A stretch of DNA of 47,989 bases. It comes from Coriobacteriia bacterium. Lineage in GTDB: Bacteria > Actinomycetota > Coriobacteriia > Coriobacteriales > Eggerthellaceae. Location: positions 1 through 47,989 of the forward strand of contig JAUNWQ010000005.1 of the NCBI GenBank assembly GCA_030540225.1, given 5' to 3'. Under the pieces are notes generated by a model, which did no database searches, had not been told where the DNA came from, and saw nothing but the letters and a program-made list of their open reading frames with translations. Below, in pieces: positions 32,230 through 40,646 of the stretch. A program made the translations under genes and the position numbers. Each line of letters opens with the position of its first letter. The first letter of the stretch is position 1.

Positions 32230-33069
32230 ATGGCGAAAGTGGATAAGACAGGCCCGAAAGAATTCATTTGCCCAGGTTGCGGAGCCGTCATGAAGAACAC
32301 GGCCTTCAGCCCCATCACCGAAACCTGCGGAGCGAAGCTCGTAGACGGCTGGCTTTGCAAGGACTGCGCCTCCAAGCTGCGCATCAAGTATCCGATGTAT
32401 TACGAAAAGGACAAGAAGTACTTCTACGAGAAAGAGGGCGATAGCTACGTTCGCGTAAAATCGGAAGACGGCGGGCGGCCTGTTCTCACCGCAATCAAAA
32501 ACGAGCTCTTCTACACAGACGAGTACAGCATCATCGACAACAGCACTACCAGCTACACCGAGCATTTGAACTTCGACCCGCTCGCAAAGCTGACTTCTAG
32601 CCAGGTGCGGACTGAACTGGCAAGCATCGGTTCGTATCGCGAAGAAACGCGGCAGAAATTCGCTGGTGCCAAAAACGCTTTCGAGGTGCTCGAGGTCATG
32701 AACATGCCGAAGCTCAAGCCCTTACGAGTCGGCCTTCCGAACATCAAGCGCTACAAGGGCGCGATTGCGCTTGCGGGAATCGTGCGCCTGGGCGCCTTCC
32801 GCAAGGGCGACGTGGTTGAGATTCGCCATGGGGACGAAACCCTGTCGGCGACGATCCTTACCGCGAGGGAGTCGCGCCTCCATCTGAGCCTTTGGCTGTA
32901 TCCGGCATACGCCTCCGCCTCGGGCAAGTATCCCAAGGAAAGCAACATCGACGGCGGCGACCTCGAATCCGATAGAGCGGGAATTCTCGAAGGGATGCAC
33001 GCCATAGTGATCTTAAGCCCGCAAGCCGCAGGCATCGCCCCCGGTGACGCCATCACGCTCCGCTCCTAG
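32230..33069 (+). CDS. Unrecognised protein with N-terminal zinc ribbon
   Basis: Soluble protein of 279 aa. The first ~50 residues contain FICPGCGAVMKN, ETCGAKLVDGWLCKDCASKL, together a likely four-cysteine zinc site resembling DUF4428-type ribbons. The middle is charged and Tyr-rich (YYEKDKKYFYEKEGD). The C-terminal ~130 residues, with PNIKRYKGAIALAGIVRLGA and FRKGDVVEIRHGDE, look like a small beta-barrel of unknown type. No membrane segment. It is divergent from the MarR operon and ends before a hairpin at 33190-33221. I cannot give a function. Confidence 0.75.
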   Translation: MAKVDKTGPKEFICPGCGAVMKNTAFSPITETCGAKLVDGWLCKDCASKLRIKYPMYYEKDKKYFYEKEGDSYVRVKSEDGGRPVLTAIKNELFYTDEYSIIDNSTTSYTEHLNFDPLAKLTSSQVRTELASIGSYREETRQKFAGAKNAFEVLEVMNMPKLKPLRVGLPNIKRYKGAIALAGIVRLGAFRKGDVVEIRHGDETLSATILTARESRLHLSLWLYPAYASASGKYPKESNIDGGDLESDRAGILEGMHAIVILSPQAAGIAPGDAITLRS

Positions 33070-33189
33070 CGCAAGCAAAACTTTCCTGCCGAGTAGGACG
33101 AGGCGAGGCGGAGGTCGGGCGGTTCGTCTCACTGCCTAACGGGAATCAGCCGAGGCCCGGTCAGGCGAGTAACGCGAAAGCGAGACAAA

Positions 33190-33221
33190 TCACCCGACCC
33201 TTGTCTCAGGAGGGGTCGGGT
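33190..33221. terminator. Hairpin terminator
   Basis: A perfect 10-bp stem, CACCCGACCC (33190-33199) with GGGTCGGGTG (33212-33221), lies between the zinc-ribbon gene and the converging molybdenum hydroxylase gene. GC-rich inverted sequence (GCCGAGG / CCTCGGC) flanks it on both sides. Confidence 0.55.
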
Positions 33222-33266
33222 GGGAGCCAACCTCGGCCCCAACCCCAGTCCCAAGCCCCCGTCGCT

Positions 33267-35561
33267 CTAGTCTTCCTCCGGCTTCGCGAGCAGGATATGC
33301 TCCGGCAGAATCGGCAGCTCGCGATGCCATACGCCCGTCGCCCGGTAGATCGCGTGCGCGATCGCGGGAGCCGGCGTGTTGATGACGATCTCGCCGATCG
33401 ACTTCGCGCCGAAGGGGCCGGTGGGCTCGTAGGAATGCTCGAACTCCACGCGCACGTCGCCCACATCGAGGCGCGTGGGCAAACGGTAGGTGAACAGGCT
33501 CGACTCGCGGATAGCGCCCTTGGGCGTGCGGGTGACGTCCTCCATGAGCGTGTGCCCGATGCCCTGCACGATGCCGCCCTCAACTTGGATGCGCGCGAGC
33601 GCCGGGTTGATGGGAATACCGCAGTCGACCACGGCGTCAAAGTTGAGCACCTCGACTGTGCCGGTTTCGCGATCGAGCTCGATTTCCGCCATGCCCACCA
33701 TGAACGGCGGCGGAGACACTGGGGAAGAATGCATCGCGGTTGCCTCCGCCAACTGGCAGCTGTTGCACTGGCTCTTCTCGGCGATGGCGGGAAGGGAAAC
33801 CGTCTCGCCCGTGCTCTCGCGGACCACACGACCGTCCTCGAAGGCAAGCTCTTCGGCGGGGCACCCAAGAATCTCGGCCGCAATGGCGCAGAACCGTTCC
33901 TTCAAGAGCGCGCACGCCTTCTCGACAGCCATGCCGGTGACATACGTCGTCGAAGACGCGTAGGAGCCGGAATCATAGGGCGAGGCATCCGTATCGGCGC
34001 CGAACACCGAGACGTCGTCCACCGAGCATTCCATATGCTCGGCGACCATCTGGGCCAGAATGGTGTCGCAGCCCGTTCCCATGTCGGCCGCGCCGATGAC
34101 CAGCATATAGGTCCCGTCGTCGTTCAGCCTGACGGTGACCGACCCCGAATCGATGCCGGCGATGCCCGAGCCCTGCATGGACATGCCCACGCCCGCAGCG
34201 CGAACCTTGCCGTTGCCCATATCGCGCACAGGATACTTCGCTTCCCAGTCGAACATGTCGCGGCAGTGGTCCAAACAGCGGTCGAGCGCGCATGCGTTGG
34301 CCACCTCGTTGAAGTAGGCGGGCATGGTCATACCTTCGCGCAGCATGTTCTGCTCGCGCAGCCCGACCGGGTCGCGGCGCAGCATCTCGGCGAGCTCGTT
34401 CACCGCGGTTTCCACGGCGAACTGGCCCTGCGTCGCCCCGAACCCACGGTACGCGCCCGAGGGCTGCATGTTCGTGTAAACCACGTCGGCCGTGAACTTG
34501 AACGCCTCCAAAGAGCCCGTGTACAGGGGGATGGACTTGTGTCCGGTGAGACCCACCGTCGCCCAGCCGTGCTCACCGTATGCGCCCGAGTTCGACAACG
34601 TCGTCACGTCGAGCGCGCGGATGCGCCCGTCGTCGTTCGCGCCGAGGCGGACCTTGATTTCCATCTCATGACGCGGAGAACCGCAGGTCTGGGCCTCTTT
34701 TCGCGTGAAGACGCACATCGCGGGGCGGCCCGTCTTCATCGTGACGAACGCGGGGTACACCTCGCATACCGCGGTCTGCTTCGCGCCGAAACCGCCGCCG
34801 ATGCGCGGCTTCTCCACGCGAATGCGGCTCTTCGGGATGCCCAGCGCATGGGACAAGATGCGACGGACGTGGAACACGATCTGCGTGGACGAGATCACAT
34901 GCAGGCGCCCGTAGCGATCCATCTCGGCGTACGTGCGGAAGGTCTCCATCATGGCCTGGTTGAAGGCCTTCGTGTGGTAGGTGCGCTCCAGAACGATGTC
35001 GCAATCGGCGAGCACCGCTTCGACGTCGCCGTCAGCGTCAGCGGTCGTGCCCACAAGGTTGCGTTTGTTGTCTCCGCCCAAATCGCACAGCATATGCCAG
35101 TTGTCCTCTGGGTGCACAAGCGTGGGATTGTCCTTAGCAGCGCGGAAATCCAGCACGGGATCGAGCACGTCGTAGGTCACCTTGATGCGCGAAAGGGCCG
35201 CCTCAGCAGCCTTCTCGTTTTCCGCAGCGACGATCGCCACCACGTCGCCCACATAGCGCACATGGCGGTCGATGATCAGGCGGTCGTAGGGGCTTGTCTC
35301 AGGGTAGGTCTGTCCCGCGTTGCTGAAGCGCTCCCCCGGCACGTCTTCCCAGGTGTAGATGTCCACCACGCCGGCGATCTTTTTCGCTTTCGACGTATCG
35401 ATATCTTCTACGATGGCGTTGGCATGAGGGCTTCGCAAGAGCTTCACCACAAGCGCGTCGGGCGCGATGTCCTCGGTGAACACGGGCTTGCCCAAAAGGA
35501 GCTGCAGCGAGTCCTTCTTGCGGACGGACTTGCCGACCGATTGGTAGTCGGGTCTATTCAC
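33267..35561 (-). CDS. Molybdenum hydroxylase large subunit (xanthine dehydrogenase family)
   Basis: Mo-cofactor subunit of a xanthine-oxidase-type enzyme, 764 aa. Family signatures are GGGFGAKQ and SGAYRGFGATQGQF for cofactor binding and the C-terminal GPFGAKSIGEI with the catalytic glutamate. The GTG start at 35561 has AGGAAGGGGG upstream and overlaps the end of the 2Fe-2S subunit gene by 8 bases. Together with the FAD and FeS subunits, a MocA-like gene and an NCS2 purine permease it is most likely a xanthine or related purine dehydrogenase; the sequence alone does not exclude another N-heterocycle or aldehyde. No in-frame TGA (selenocysteine) was seen. Confidence 0.88.
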   Translation of the reverse strand: MNRPDYQSVGKSVRKKDSLQLLLGKPVFTEDIAPDALVVKLLRSPHANAIVEDIDTSKAKKIAGVVDIYTWEDVPGERFSNAGQTYPETSPYDRLIIDRHVRYVGDVVAIVAAENEKAAEAALSRIKVTYDVLDPVLDFRAAKDNPTLVHPEDNWHMLCDLGGDNKRNLVGTTADADGDVEAVLADCDIVLERTYHTKAFNQAMMETFRTYAEMDRYGRLHVISSTQIVFHVRRILSHALGIPKSRIRVEKPRIGGGFGAKQTAVCEVYPAFVTMKTGRPAMCVFTRKEAQTCGSPRHEMEIKVRLGANDDGRIRALDVTTLSNSGAYGEHGWATVGLTGHKSIPLYTGSLEAFKFTADVVYTNMQPSGAYRGFGATQGQFAVETAVNELAEMLRRDPVGLREQNMLREGMTMPAYFNEVANACALDRCLDHCRDMFDWEAKYPVRDMGNGKVRAAGVGMSMQGSGIAGIDSGSVTVRLNDDGTYMLVIGAADMGTGCDTILAQMVAEHMECSVDDVSVFGADTDASPYDSGSYASSTTYVTGMAVEKACALLKERFCAIAAEILGCPAEELAFEDGRVVRESTGETVSLPAIAEKSQCNSCQLAEATAMHSSPVSPPPFMVGMAEIELDRETGTVEVLNFDAVVDCGIPINPALARIQVEGGIVQGIGHTLMEDVTRTPKGAIRESSLFTYRLPTRLDVGDVRVEFEHSYEPTGPFGAKSIGEIVINTPAPAIAHAIYRATGVWHRELPILPEHILLAKPEED

Positions 35562-36027
35562 GTGAGCCCCCTTCCTCGTTTCTGCTGGTGAGGAAGTTGC
35601 GAATGCCGCGCAACTGGCCCACATACCCCGAGCAGCGGCACAGGTTACCGGAAAGGTACGAAAGAATCTCCTCATCGGTAGGGTCGGGATTCTCGCGCAA
35701 AAGCGCGATCGTGTTCATCACGAAACCCGGGTTGCAGAAACCACACTGCTCAGCGCCCTGATCGGCGATGAAGCCCACGAACTCGGACGCTTCATCCTGC
35801 AGTCCCTCGAGGGTCTGCACGCTATGCCCATCGGCGCGGGCAACCAACGTGGAGCAAGACAGCACCGGCTCACCGTCGAGAAGCACCGTGCAGAGACCGC
35901 AGGCAGACGTCTCGCAGCCGCGCTTCACGCTTAAGCAGCCATGAGCGCGAACGAAATCGATGAGCAGCATATCGGCCGAGATGTCGTCGGACACCGCCTT
36001 GCCGTTCAGCTTGATCGTAATCTCCAT
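35554..36027 (-). CDS. Molybdenum hydroxylase 2Fe-2S subunit
   Basis: Iron-sulfur subunit of 157 aa. The N-terminal plant-ferredoxin-type cluster has RGCETSACGLCTVLL...SC, and the C-terminal helical cluster has QCGFCNPGFVM and GNLCRCSGY. It passes electrons from the Mo site to FAD. ATG 36027 overlaps the stop of the FAD subunit gene by one base (TAATG). A longer frame upstream only reads through the FAD gene. Confidence 0.9.
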   Translation of the reverse strand: MEITIKLNGKAVSDDISADMLLIDFVRAHGCLSVKRGCETSACGLCTVLLDGEPVLSCSTLVARADGHSVQTLEGLQDEASEFVGFIADQGAEQCGFCNPGFVMNTIALLRENPDPTDEEILSYLSGNLCRCSGYVGQLRGIRNFLTSRNEEGGSRE

Positions 36028-36797
36028 TACCGCACCTCCCCCAATGCCAGCAGGGTGCGACGCGCAAGCACGGGTACCAACGCGCGGCGATACTCCGCCG
36101 AGCCCCACATGTTCCCGGAAACAGGAACGGCACCCGCCGCATACTCGGCGAACGCCGCAGCGCTTTCCTCGGTGATGCCGCCAGCGAGAATGCCCCGCTC
36201 ATCGCGAAGAAGCATCGCGCGCGTCGGGCGGGAACCCACGACGAGGCGATATTCGTCCCCCACCTTGGCCGCTGCGCAATTGAGCGTGGGCAGGTCGGTT
36301 CGCTGCTTGCGCACCGCCTGGTAGGCGAAGGCGCCGGGACGCTTCTTGACGATCAGGCGCACGAGGATGTCGTTGTCGTAGGGCATGCGCACAAACTCCT
36401 CCAAGGGCACGACGCCGCCCTTGAAAAGCTCAACGGAGCTGTCCATGGCAAGGAATATTGCAACGACGTCGGAAAAGCCCATGCGGCGCCACAGGCTTCC
36501 GCCCAGCGTGGCGCCGTTGCGGAATTGCACACCCACGATGTCGCGCAGCGCGGCCTTTACCGCGCCGCAGGAGTAAACGTCCAGGCCAGGATGCTTCTCC
36601 ATCTGACGCAAGGTTGCCATGGCGCCGATACGGAACTCGTCTTCGGTCTCCTCGATCGCATCCAAACCAAGATCGCAAAGGTCGATGGCCGTGTTGAAGG
36701 AATGCGTGCCCATCTTCAACCACATCATGCCCGCAACCACGCGGTTGCGCTTCTTTTGATTGAGCTCCCACGCCTCTTCCAGGCTTTGCGGGCGCAC
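36027..36797 (-). CDS. Molybdenum hydroxylase FAD subunit
   Basis: FAD-binding subunit of 256 aa. The FAD motifs are reduced but recognisable: VVAGMMWLKMG and the second loop FRNGATLGGSLWRRM. The GTG start at 36797 has no ribosome binding site, and the in-frame codons just upstream (IITFQKYV) look like the usual beginning of the family; no ATG, GTG or TTG precedes them. The true start is therefore uncertain and may be a rare codon, or the sequence may carry an error. A -10-like TATAAT at 36859-36864 on this strand fits a promoter for the three-gene operon. Confidence 0.85.
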   Translation of the reverse strand: MRPQSLEEAWELNQKKRNRVVAGMMWLKMGTHSFNTAIDLCDLGLDAIEETEDEFRIGAMATLRQMEKHPGLDVYSCGAVKAALRDIVGVQFRNGATLGGSLWRRMGFSDVVAIFLAMDSSVELFKGGVVPLEEFVRMPYDNDILVRLIVKKRPGAFAYQAVRKQRTDLPTLNCAAAKVGDEYRLVVGSRPTRAMLLRDERGILAGGITEESAAAFAEYAAGAVPVSGNMWGSAEYRRALVPVLARRTLLALGEVR

Positions 36798-36930
36798 GTA
36801 TTTTTGGAAGGTAATAATGTCACTCGCCCCATTATTTGAGGTTTACATAGTCTTCGCTATTATACTGTGGCGCAGGGGCATCCCCGAAAACACACCTGAC
36901 CAACCATCGAATTTGCAGAGGCGCCCCATC
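36798..36930. promoter_or_regulatory. Divergent promoter region, Mo-hydroxylase operon / MocA-like gene
   Basis: It contains TATAAT on the minus strand (36859-36864) about 60 bases before the FAD subunit frame. No clear operator palindrome. The MocA-like gene starts on the other strand with GCAGAGG upstream. Confidence 0.4.
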
Positions 36931-37542
36931 ATGACCCACCCCGCCCGAGGATCGCAGACAAAGCGCGGATGCATCATCATGGCATCGGGCACGAGCACCC
37001 GCTTCGGAGCGAACAAGCTTATAGCCGAGCTCGGCGGCATGCCGCTTATCCAGCACGTGCTGCGAGCAACCGATGGGCTGTACACCAGACGCGTCGTGGT
37101 CACGCGACATCCCGACGTAGCGCGTCTGTGCGACAAGCTGGGAGTCGAAGCCGTCCTGCACGATGAGCCCCTAAGAAACGACACCGTGCGCTTGGGAATG
37201 GAAAAGATGGCGGACTGCGACACGGTCACGTTCGTTCAAGGTGATCAGCCGCTCGTCAGCGCAAACAGCCTCGCTGCGCTTCTTCGCGGCGCTGAGGGAC
37301 ACCCCGATTGCATCTGGCGCGCAAGCTTTCGGGGCACGCCGGGCGCTCCCGTGCTCTTTCCCTCGTGGTCGTTCGACGAGCTGCGATCGCTTCCACCCGG
37401 CAAGGGCGGCGGCGTGGTCGCCAAGGCGCACAAGGAGCGCGTGCGCACCATCGAGGTTTCCAGCAAATGGGAGCTCTTTGACGTGGACACCCCCGACGAC
37501 CTGCGCATTCTTCAGGAGCATCTCGAAAGCGAAATCGAATAG
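36931..37542 (+). CDS. MocA/MobA-like molybdenum cofactor nucleotidyltransferase
   Basis: Nucleotidyltransferase of 203 aa. The N-terminal nucleotide-binding loop is MASGTSTRFGANKL, followed by TRHPDVARLCD, FVQGDQPLVSA and a C-terminal FDVDTPDDLR, the normal end of MobA/MocA proteins. It would attach CMP (or another nucleotide) to molybdopterin for the neighbouring hydroxylase. ATG 36931 is the start that fits the fold; an open frame continues upstream without family features. It is divergent from the hydroxylase operon and ends at a bidirectional terminator. Confidence 0.85.
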   Translation: MTHPARGSQTKRGCIIMASGTSTRFGANKLIAELGGMPLIQHVLRATDGLYTRRVVVTRHPDVARLCDKLGVEAVLHDEPLRNDTVRLGMEKMADCDTVTFVQGDQPLVSANSLAALLRGAEGHPDCIWRASFRGTPGAPVLFPSWSFDELRSLPPGKGGGVVAKAHKERVRTIEVSSKWELFDVDTPDDLRILQEHLESEIE

Positions 37543-37552
37543 GGGCCGAAAA

Positions 37553-37587
37553 AAGGCGCCTCGCGGAATCGCTCCGTGAGGCGCCTT
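37553..37587. terminator. Bidirectional terminator
   Basis: AAGGCGCCTC (37553-37562) pairs with GAGGCGCCTT (37578-37587) and the stem extends inward (GGA/TCC). The upstream A-run (GAAAAAA) becomes a T-run for the converging permease gene on the minus strand. Confidence 0.8.
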
Positions 37588-37629
37588 CTATGGCTGCGCT
37601 TCTTCTGCGCTCTATCTGCAAGCTAGCCG

Positions 37630-39177
37630 CTAGGCGTTCGCGTCCGTTTTCGGGACAATCTCCTTGTCCTTGGGAAGCACGATGTTCAAGACGATGGCCA
37701 CCGCCGCCGCGGCGACGATGCCGGAACCGCCGAAGATAAGGCTCACCATCTGGGGAGATCCAGCAAGGATAGCGGGGTTTGCGCCAATGCCGTAGCCCAA
37801 ACCCAACGCCACCGACACGATGCTCAGGTTGCGCGGGGTCAGCGGGTCGCGCGTGATCAGCTGGATGCCGCTCACCACGATGGACGCGAACATGATAACG
37901 GCCGCACCGCCCAAGACGGACTGCGGCATGATGGACACGACAGCGCCCAACTTCGGGCACAGACCGCACAAGATCAGGAAAACGGCGCCGCAGGCCAAAG
38001 CCTTGCGGTTCACCATCTTGGTCATGGTGACCAGGCCCACGTTCTGGCTGAACGACGTGTTCGGCAGCACGCCGAAGAGGGCGGCGAAGCTCGAGCCCAC
38101 GCCGTCGCAGACCACGCCGCCGGAAAGCTCCTTGTCGGTCGCCTCGCGATCCATGCCGCCCTGCGTGACACCGGAGATGTCGCCGACAGTCTCGACCGCC
38201 GTGACGATGAACATCACGAGCACCGGAGCGATGGCGCGCATGTCGAACACGGGTGCCACAGGTAGCGGGTTCGGGATGGCAAACCATGCCGCCGCAGCGA
38301 CCTTATCCCAGTTCAGGACCCATGCCTTGGTGTACTCGACGCCCTCGGAGTTGATGCCCGTGGTGGGCAGCACCAGCCCCATGATGCCCGCGACAACATA
38401 GCCGACGATGATGCCGACCAGGATGGAAGACGCGCTCACGAAGCCCGTCGTCGCATGCTTCACCGCCAGGATGACGACAAGGACGACAAGCGCCAGGCAC
38501 AGGTTCTCAAGCGAGCCGAAATCGGCCGCGCTGTTGCCGCCGCCGAACGCGTTGACACCGACGCTGATGAGGCTCAGGCCGATGGAAAGAACAACGGTGC
38601 CCGTAACGATGGACGGGAAGAAGCGGCGCAGCGGTTTCAGGAAAAAGCCGAGCACGGCCTCGAACAGGCCGCCGATAATCGAAGCTCCCATGATGGCACC
38701 GTAGGCAACGAGGCCGCCGCCCATCGAGGCCGCCACGGAATTGAACACGCCGATGAAGCCCGACGACGTGCCCATGATGATAGGAACCCTACCGCCAACA
38801 GGGCCGATGCCGAAAAGTTGAACCAGAGTCACAACGCCTGCAATCCACATGGCGTTCTGCAGCAGCGACAACTGGACATCGGCGAACTCGGCTCCCGCCA
38901 GGCCACACGCACCCGTCACGATCAAAAGCGGCGTCAGGTTGCCCACGAACATGGCCAGGACATGCTGCAAGCCCAGGGGAATCGCCTGAGCGAGGGGCAT
39001 ATCTCCCTCGAACGAGAAGACGCCGAGCGACCTCGCGCTGCCGGACGTCTCCTCCGAAGAAGCGGCCGCGGGCTTCTCTCCCGAAGCTTCAGACGTCTGA
39101 GCTTCAGACGCCGCCTCTTGTTTTCCTCCACCATCTGCATCCCTCTCTAAAAGGACAGTAAAGTGAGAAAATAACAC
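37630..39177 (-). CDS. NCS2 family xanthine/purine permease (apparent N-terminal frameshift)
   Basis: Nucleobase-cation symporter of ~455-515 aa with about 12-14 helices. The core begins FSFEGDMPLAQAIPLGLQHV and contains NCS2 motifs such as GNLTPLLIVTGA, TETVG-like AVETVGDISGVT and NTSFSQNVGLV. It would import xanthine, urate or another purine for the neighbouring hydroxylase. The start is abnormal: this frame has only a GTG at 39177 without ribosome binding site, while a well-placed ATG (39140, AGAGAGGG upstream) is in another frame. One extra A in the AAAA run at 39121-39124 would join MQMVEE to the permease frame. ATG 39003 with GAGGGAG is an alternative internal start. Confidence 0.85.
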   Translation of the reverse strand: MLFSHFTVLLERDADGGGKQEAASEAQTSEASGEKPAAASSEETSGSARSLGVFSFEGDMPLAQAIPLGLQHVLAMFVGNLTPLLIVTGACGLAGAEFADVQLSLLQNAMWIAGVVTLVQLFGIGPVGGRVPIIMGTSSGFIGVFNSVAASMGGGLVAYGAIMGASIIGGLFEAVLGFFLKPLRRFFPSIVTGTVVLSIGLSLISVGVNAFGGGNSAADFGSLENLCLALVVLVVILAVKHATTGFVSASSILVGIIVGYVVAGIMGLVLPTTGINSEGVEYTKAWVLNWDKVAAAAWFAIPNPLPVAPVFDMRAIAPVLVMFIVTAVETVGDISGVTQGGMDREATDKELSGGVVCDGVGSSFAALFGVLPNTSFSQNVGLVTMTKMVNRKALACGAVFLILCGLCPKLGAVVSIMPQSVLGGAAVIMFASIVVSGIQLITRDPLTPRNLSIVSVALGLGYGIGANPAILAGSPQMVSLIFGGSGIVAAAAVAIVLNIVLPKDKEIVPKTDANA

Positions 39178-39256
39178 CGCAGGGCGCGCATTTGAAGAAG
39201 CATCGGGGAATTTTCCACGTAGGGTCTTTAATTCCGCCCCTTGGTTCGGACCCGCG

Positions 39257-40546
39257 TCACATAAGCGGCCGCAAGCTGCGCTCCAAGATGCCGTGCACGC
39301 AGGCGATCGCCGCGCCGTAGTTCACCATGGGCGTGCCGCTTTTCGCCGCCACGCTCTGACGCCAGTGCATTTCCTTCTCGTTGAGCATGCACCCGCCGCA
39401 GTGGACCACCACGTCGTAGCCGCTCACATCGTCGGGGAACCCGCGCCCCTGCGTGAACTCGAACGTCGGGTTCGCTCCGCAATGGCTGCGGATCCACGCG
39501 GGCATCTTCACCGTGCCAATGTCCTCGCACTGGCGATGGTGCGTGCAGCCCTCCGAGATGAGCACGCGGCTTTCGTCGGTGAGCGCACTAAGCGCCGCCG
39601 CACCTTCCACAAGCGTGTGCAAATCGCCCTTATAACGCGCCATGAGAAGGGAAAACGACGTGAGCGGCGTCGTTTCCGCAACGATGCGCGCGACCTTCGC
39701 GAACGCTTGCGAGTCGGTGATCACGAGGCGGATGTCGCCAACCGCCGCCAAAAGGTCGGCGAGCTCTTCGGGCTGGCAGACGAGAGCGCCCGCATGGGCA
39801 TCGAGGACGTCGCGCAGCACGAGCTGCTGCGGCAAGATGATGCGGCCCTTCGGCGCCGACGAGTCGATGGGCACGACGAGCACCACCTTGTCGCCCGGCG
39901 AGAGCAGGTCGGCCACAACGCGGCGCTCACGCGTTGCCGAGACGCGCACGTGCGCGAGGGCCTCTTTCAACTCGGTTATGCCCTCGCCCGTGCGTGCGCT
40001 TGCGAGCACCTCCGCGCGAGCTGGGGAAACAGGGGCGGCAGAGGCGGGAGCGGCATCGGGGGCGGCTAGGATCTCGGGGGTGGAAGCGTCGGCGGCGCCC
40101 CGTGCGGTCGCCCTGGTGCTCCCCGAGCCCGCGACCGCCTCTTCCCCGGGCAGCAGGTCGGCCTTGTTGCGCACCACGATGAATGGCAGCCCGAGCTCCT
40201 CGAACAGGGAAAGAAGCTCGCGCTCGGCGGCGAGAGGTTCGCGCGTGGCGTCGGTCACGAGCACAGCCACGTCACAGCTGCGCAAGGTCTCGCGCGTCCG
40301 CTCGACGCGGCGCGCGCCCAGCTCACCGACGTCGTCGATGCCGGGGGTGTCCACAATGTCGACCGGCCCGAGCGGCAGAAGCTCCATGGCCTTGCGCACT
40401 GGGTCGGTCGTGGTGCCCGCGACATCGCTCACGAGCGCCACCTGCTGCCCGCACACCGCGTTCACCAGGCTCGACTTCCCCGCATTTCGCACGCCGAAGA
40501 ACCCGATCCGCACGCGCTCGCCCGAAGGCGTCTCGTTCAATCCCAT
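39257..40546 (-). CDS. hydF: [FeFe]-hydrogenase maturation GTPase HydF
   Basis: Scaffold GTPase that carries the 2Fe precursor to HydA, 429 aa. It starts MGLNETPSGERVRIGFFG with the P-loop GVRNAGKSS and DTPGIDD, NKAD. The C-terminal cluster domain has CTHHRQCEDIG and HCGGCM. Between NKAD and the following strand there is an Ala/Ser/Pro-rich stretch of ~45 residues (about 140-185) that I do not expect in HydF. ATG 40546 begins at the usual HydF N-terminus with AAAGGACGG upstream; an ATG 33 bases earlier is possible. Last gene of the hydrogenase run, 100 bp after hydG. Confidence 0.93.
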   Translation of the reverse strand: MGLNETPSGERVRIGFFGVRNAGKSSLVNAVCGQQVALVSDVAGTTTDPVRKAMELLPLGPVDIVDTPGIDDVGELGARRVERTRETLRSCDVAVLVTDATREPLAAERELLSLFEELGLPFIVVRNKADLLPGEEAVAGSGSTRATARGAADASTPEILAAPDAAPASAAPVSPARAEVLASARTGEGITELKEALAHVRVSATRERRVVADLLSPGDKVVLVVPIDSSAPKGRIILPQQLVLRDVLDAHAGALVCQPEELADLLAAVGDIRLVITDSQAFAKVARIVAETTPLTSFSLLMARYKGDLHTLVEGAAALSALTDESRVLISEGCTHHRQCEDIGTVKMPAWIRSHCGANPTFEFTQGRGFPDDVSGYDVVVHCGGCMLNEKEMHWRQSVAAKSGTPMVNYGAAIACVHGILERSLRPLM

Positions 40547-40646
40547 GTCGAAGCCGTCCTTTCGCCTTGTCATCGCCACTCATCGCGCCCGCGCCGCGGG
40601 TCGCAGGTCGCGAGTCGCGCGCCTTCCGCACCGCGCGAAAACCCCG

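Noticed and set aside
33201-35591. Long plus-strand frame opposite the Mo-hydroxylase large subunit
   Set aside because: Shadow of a gene with cofactor-binding and catalytic motifs on the minus strand.
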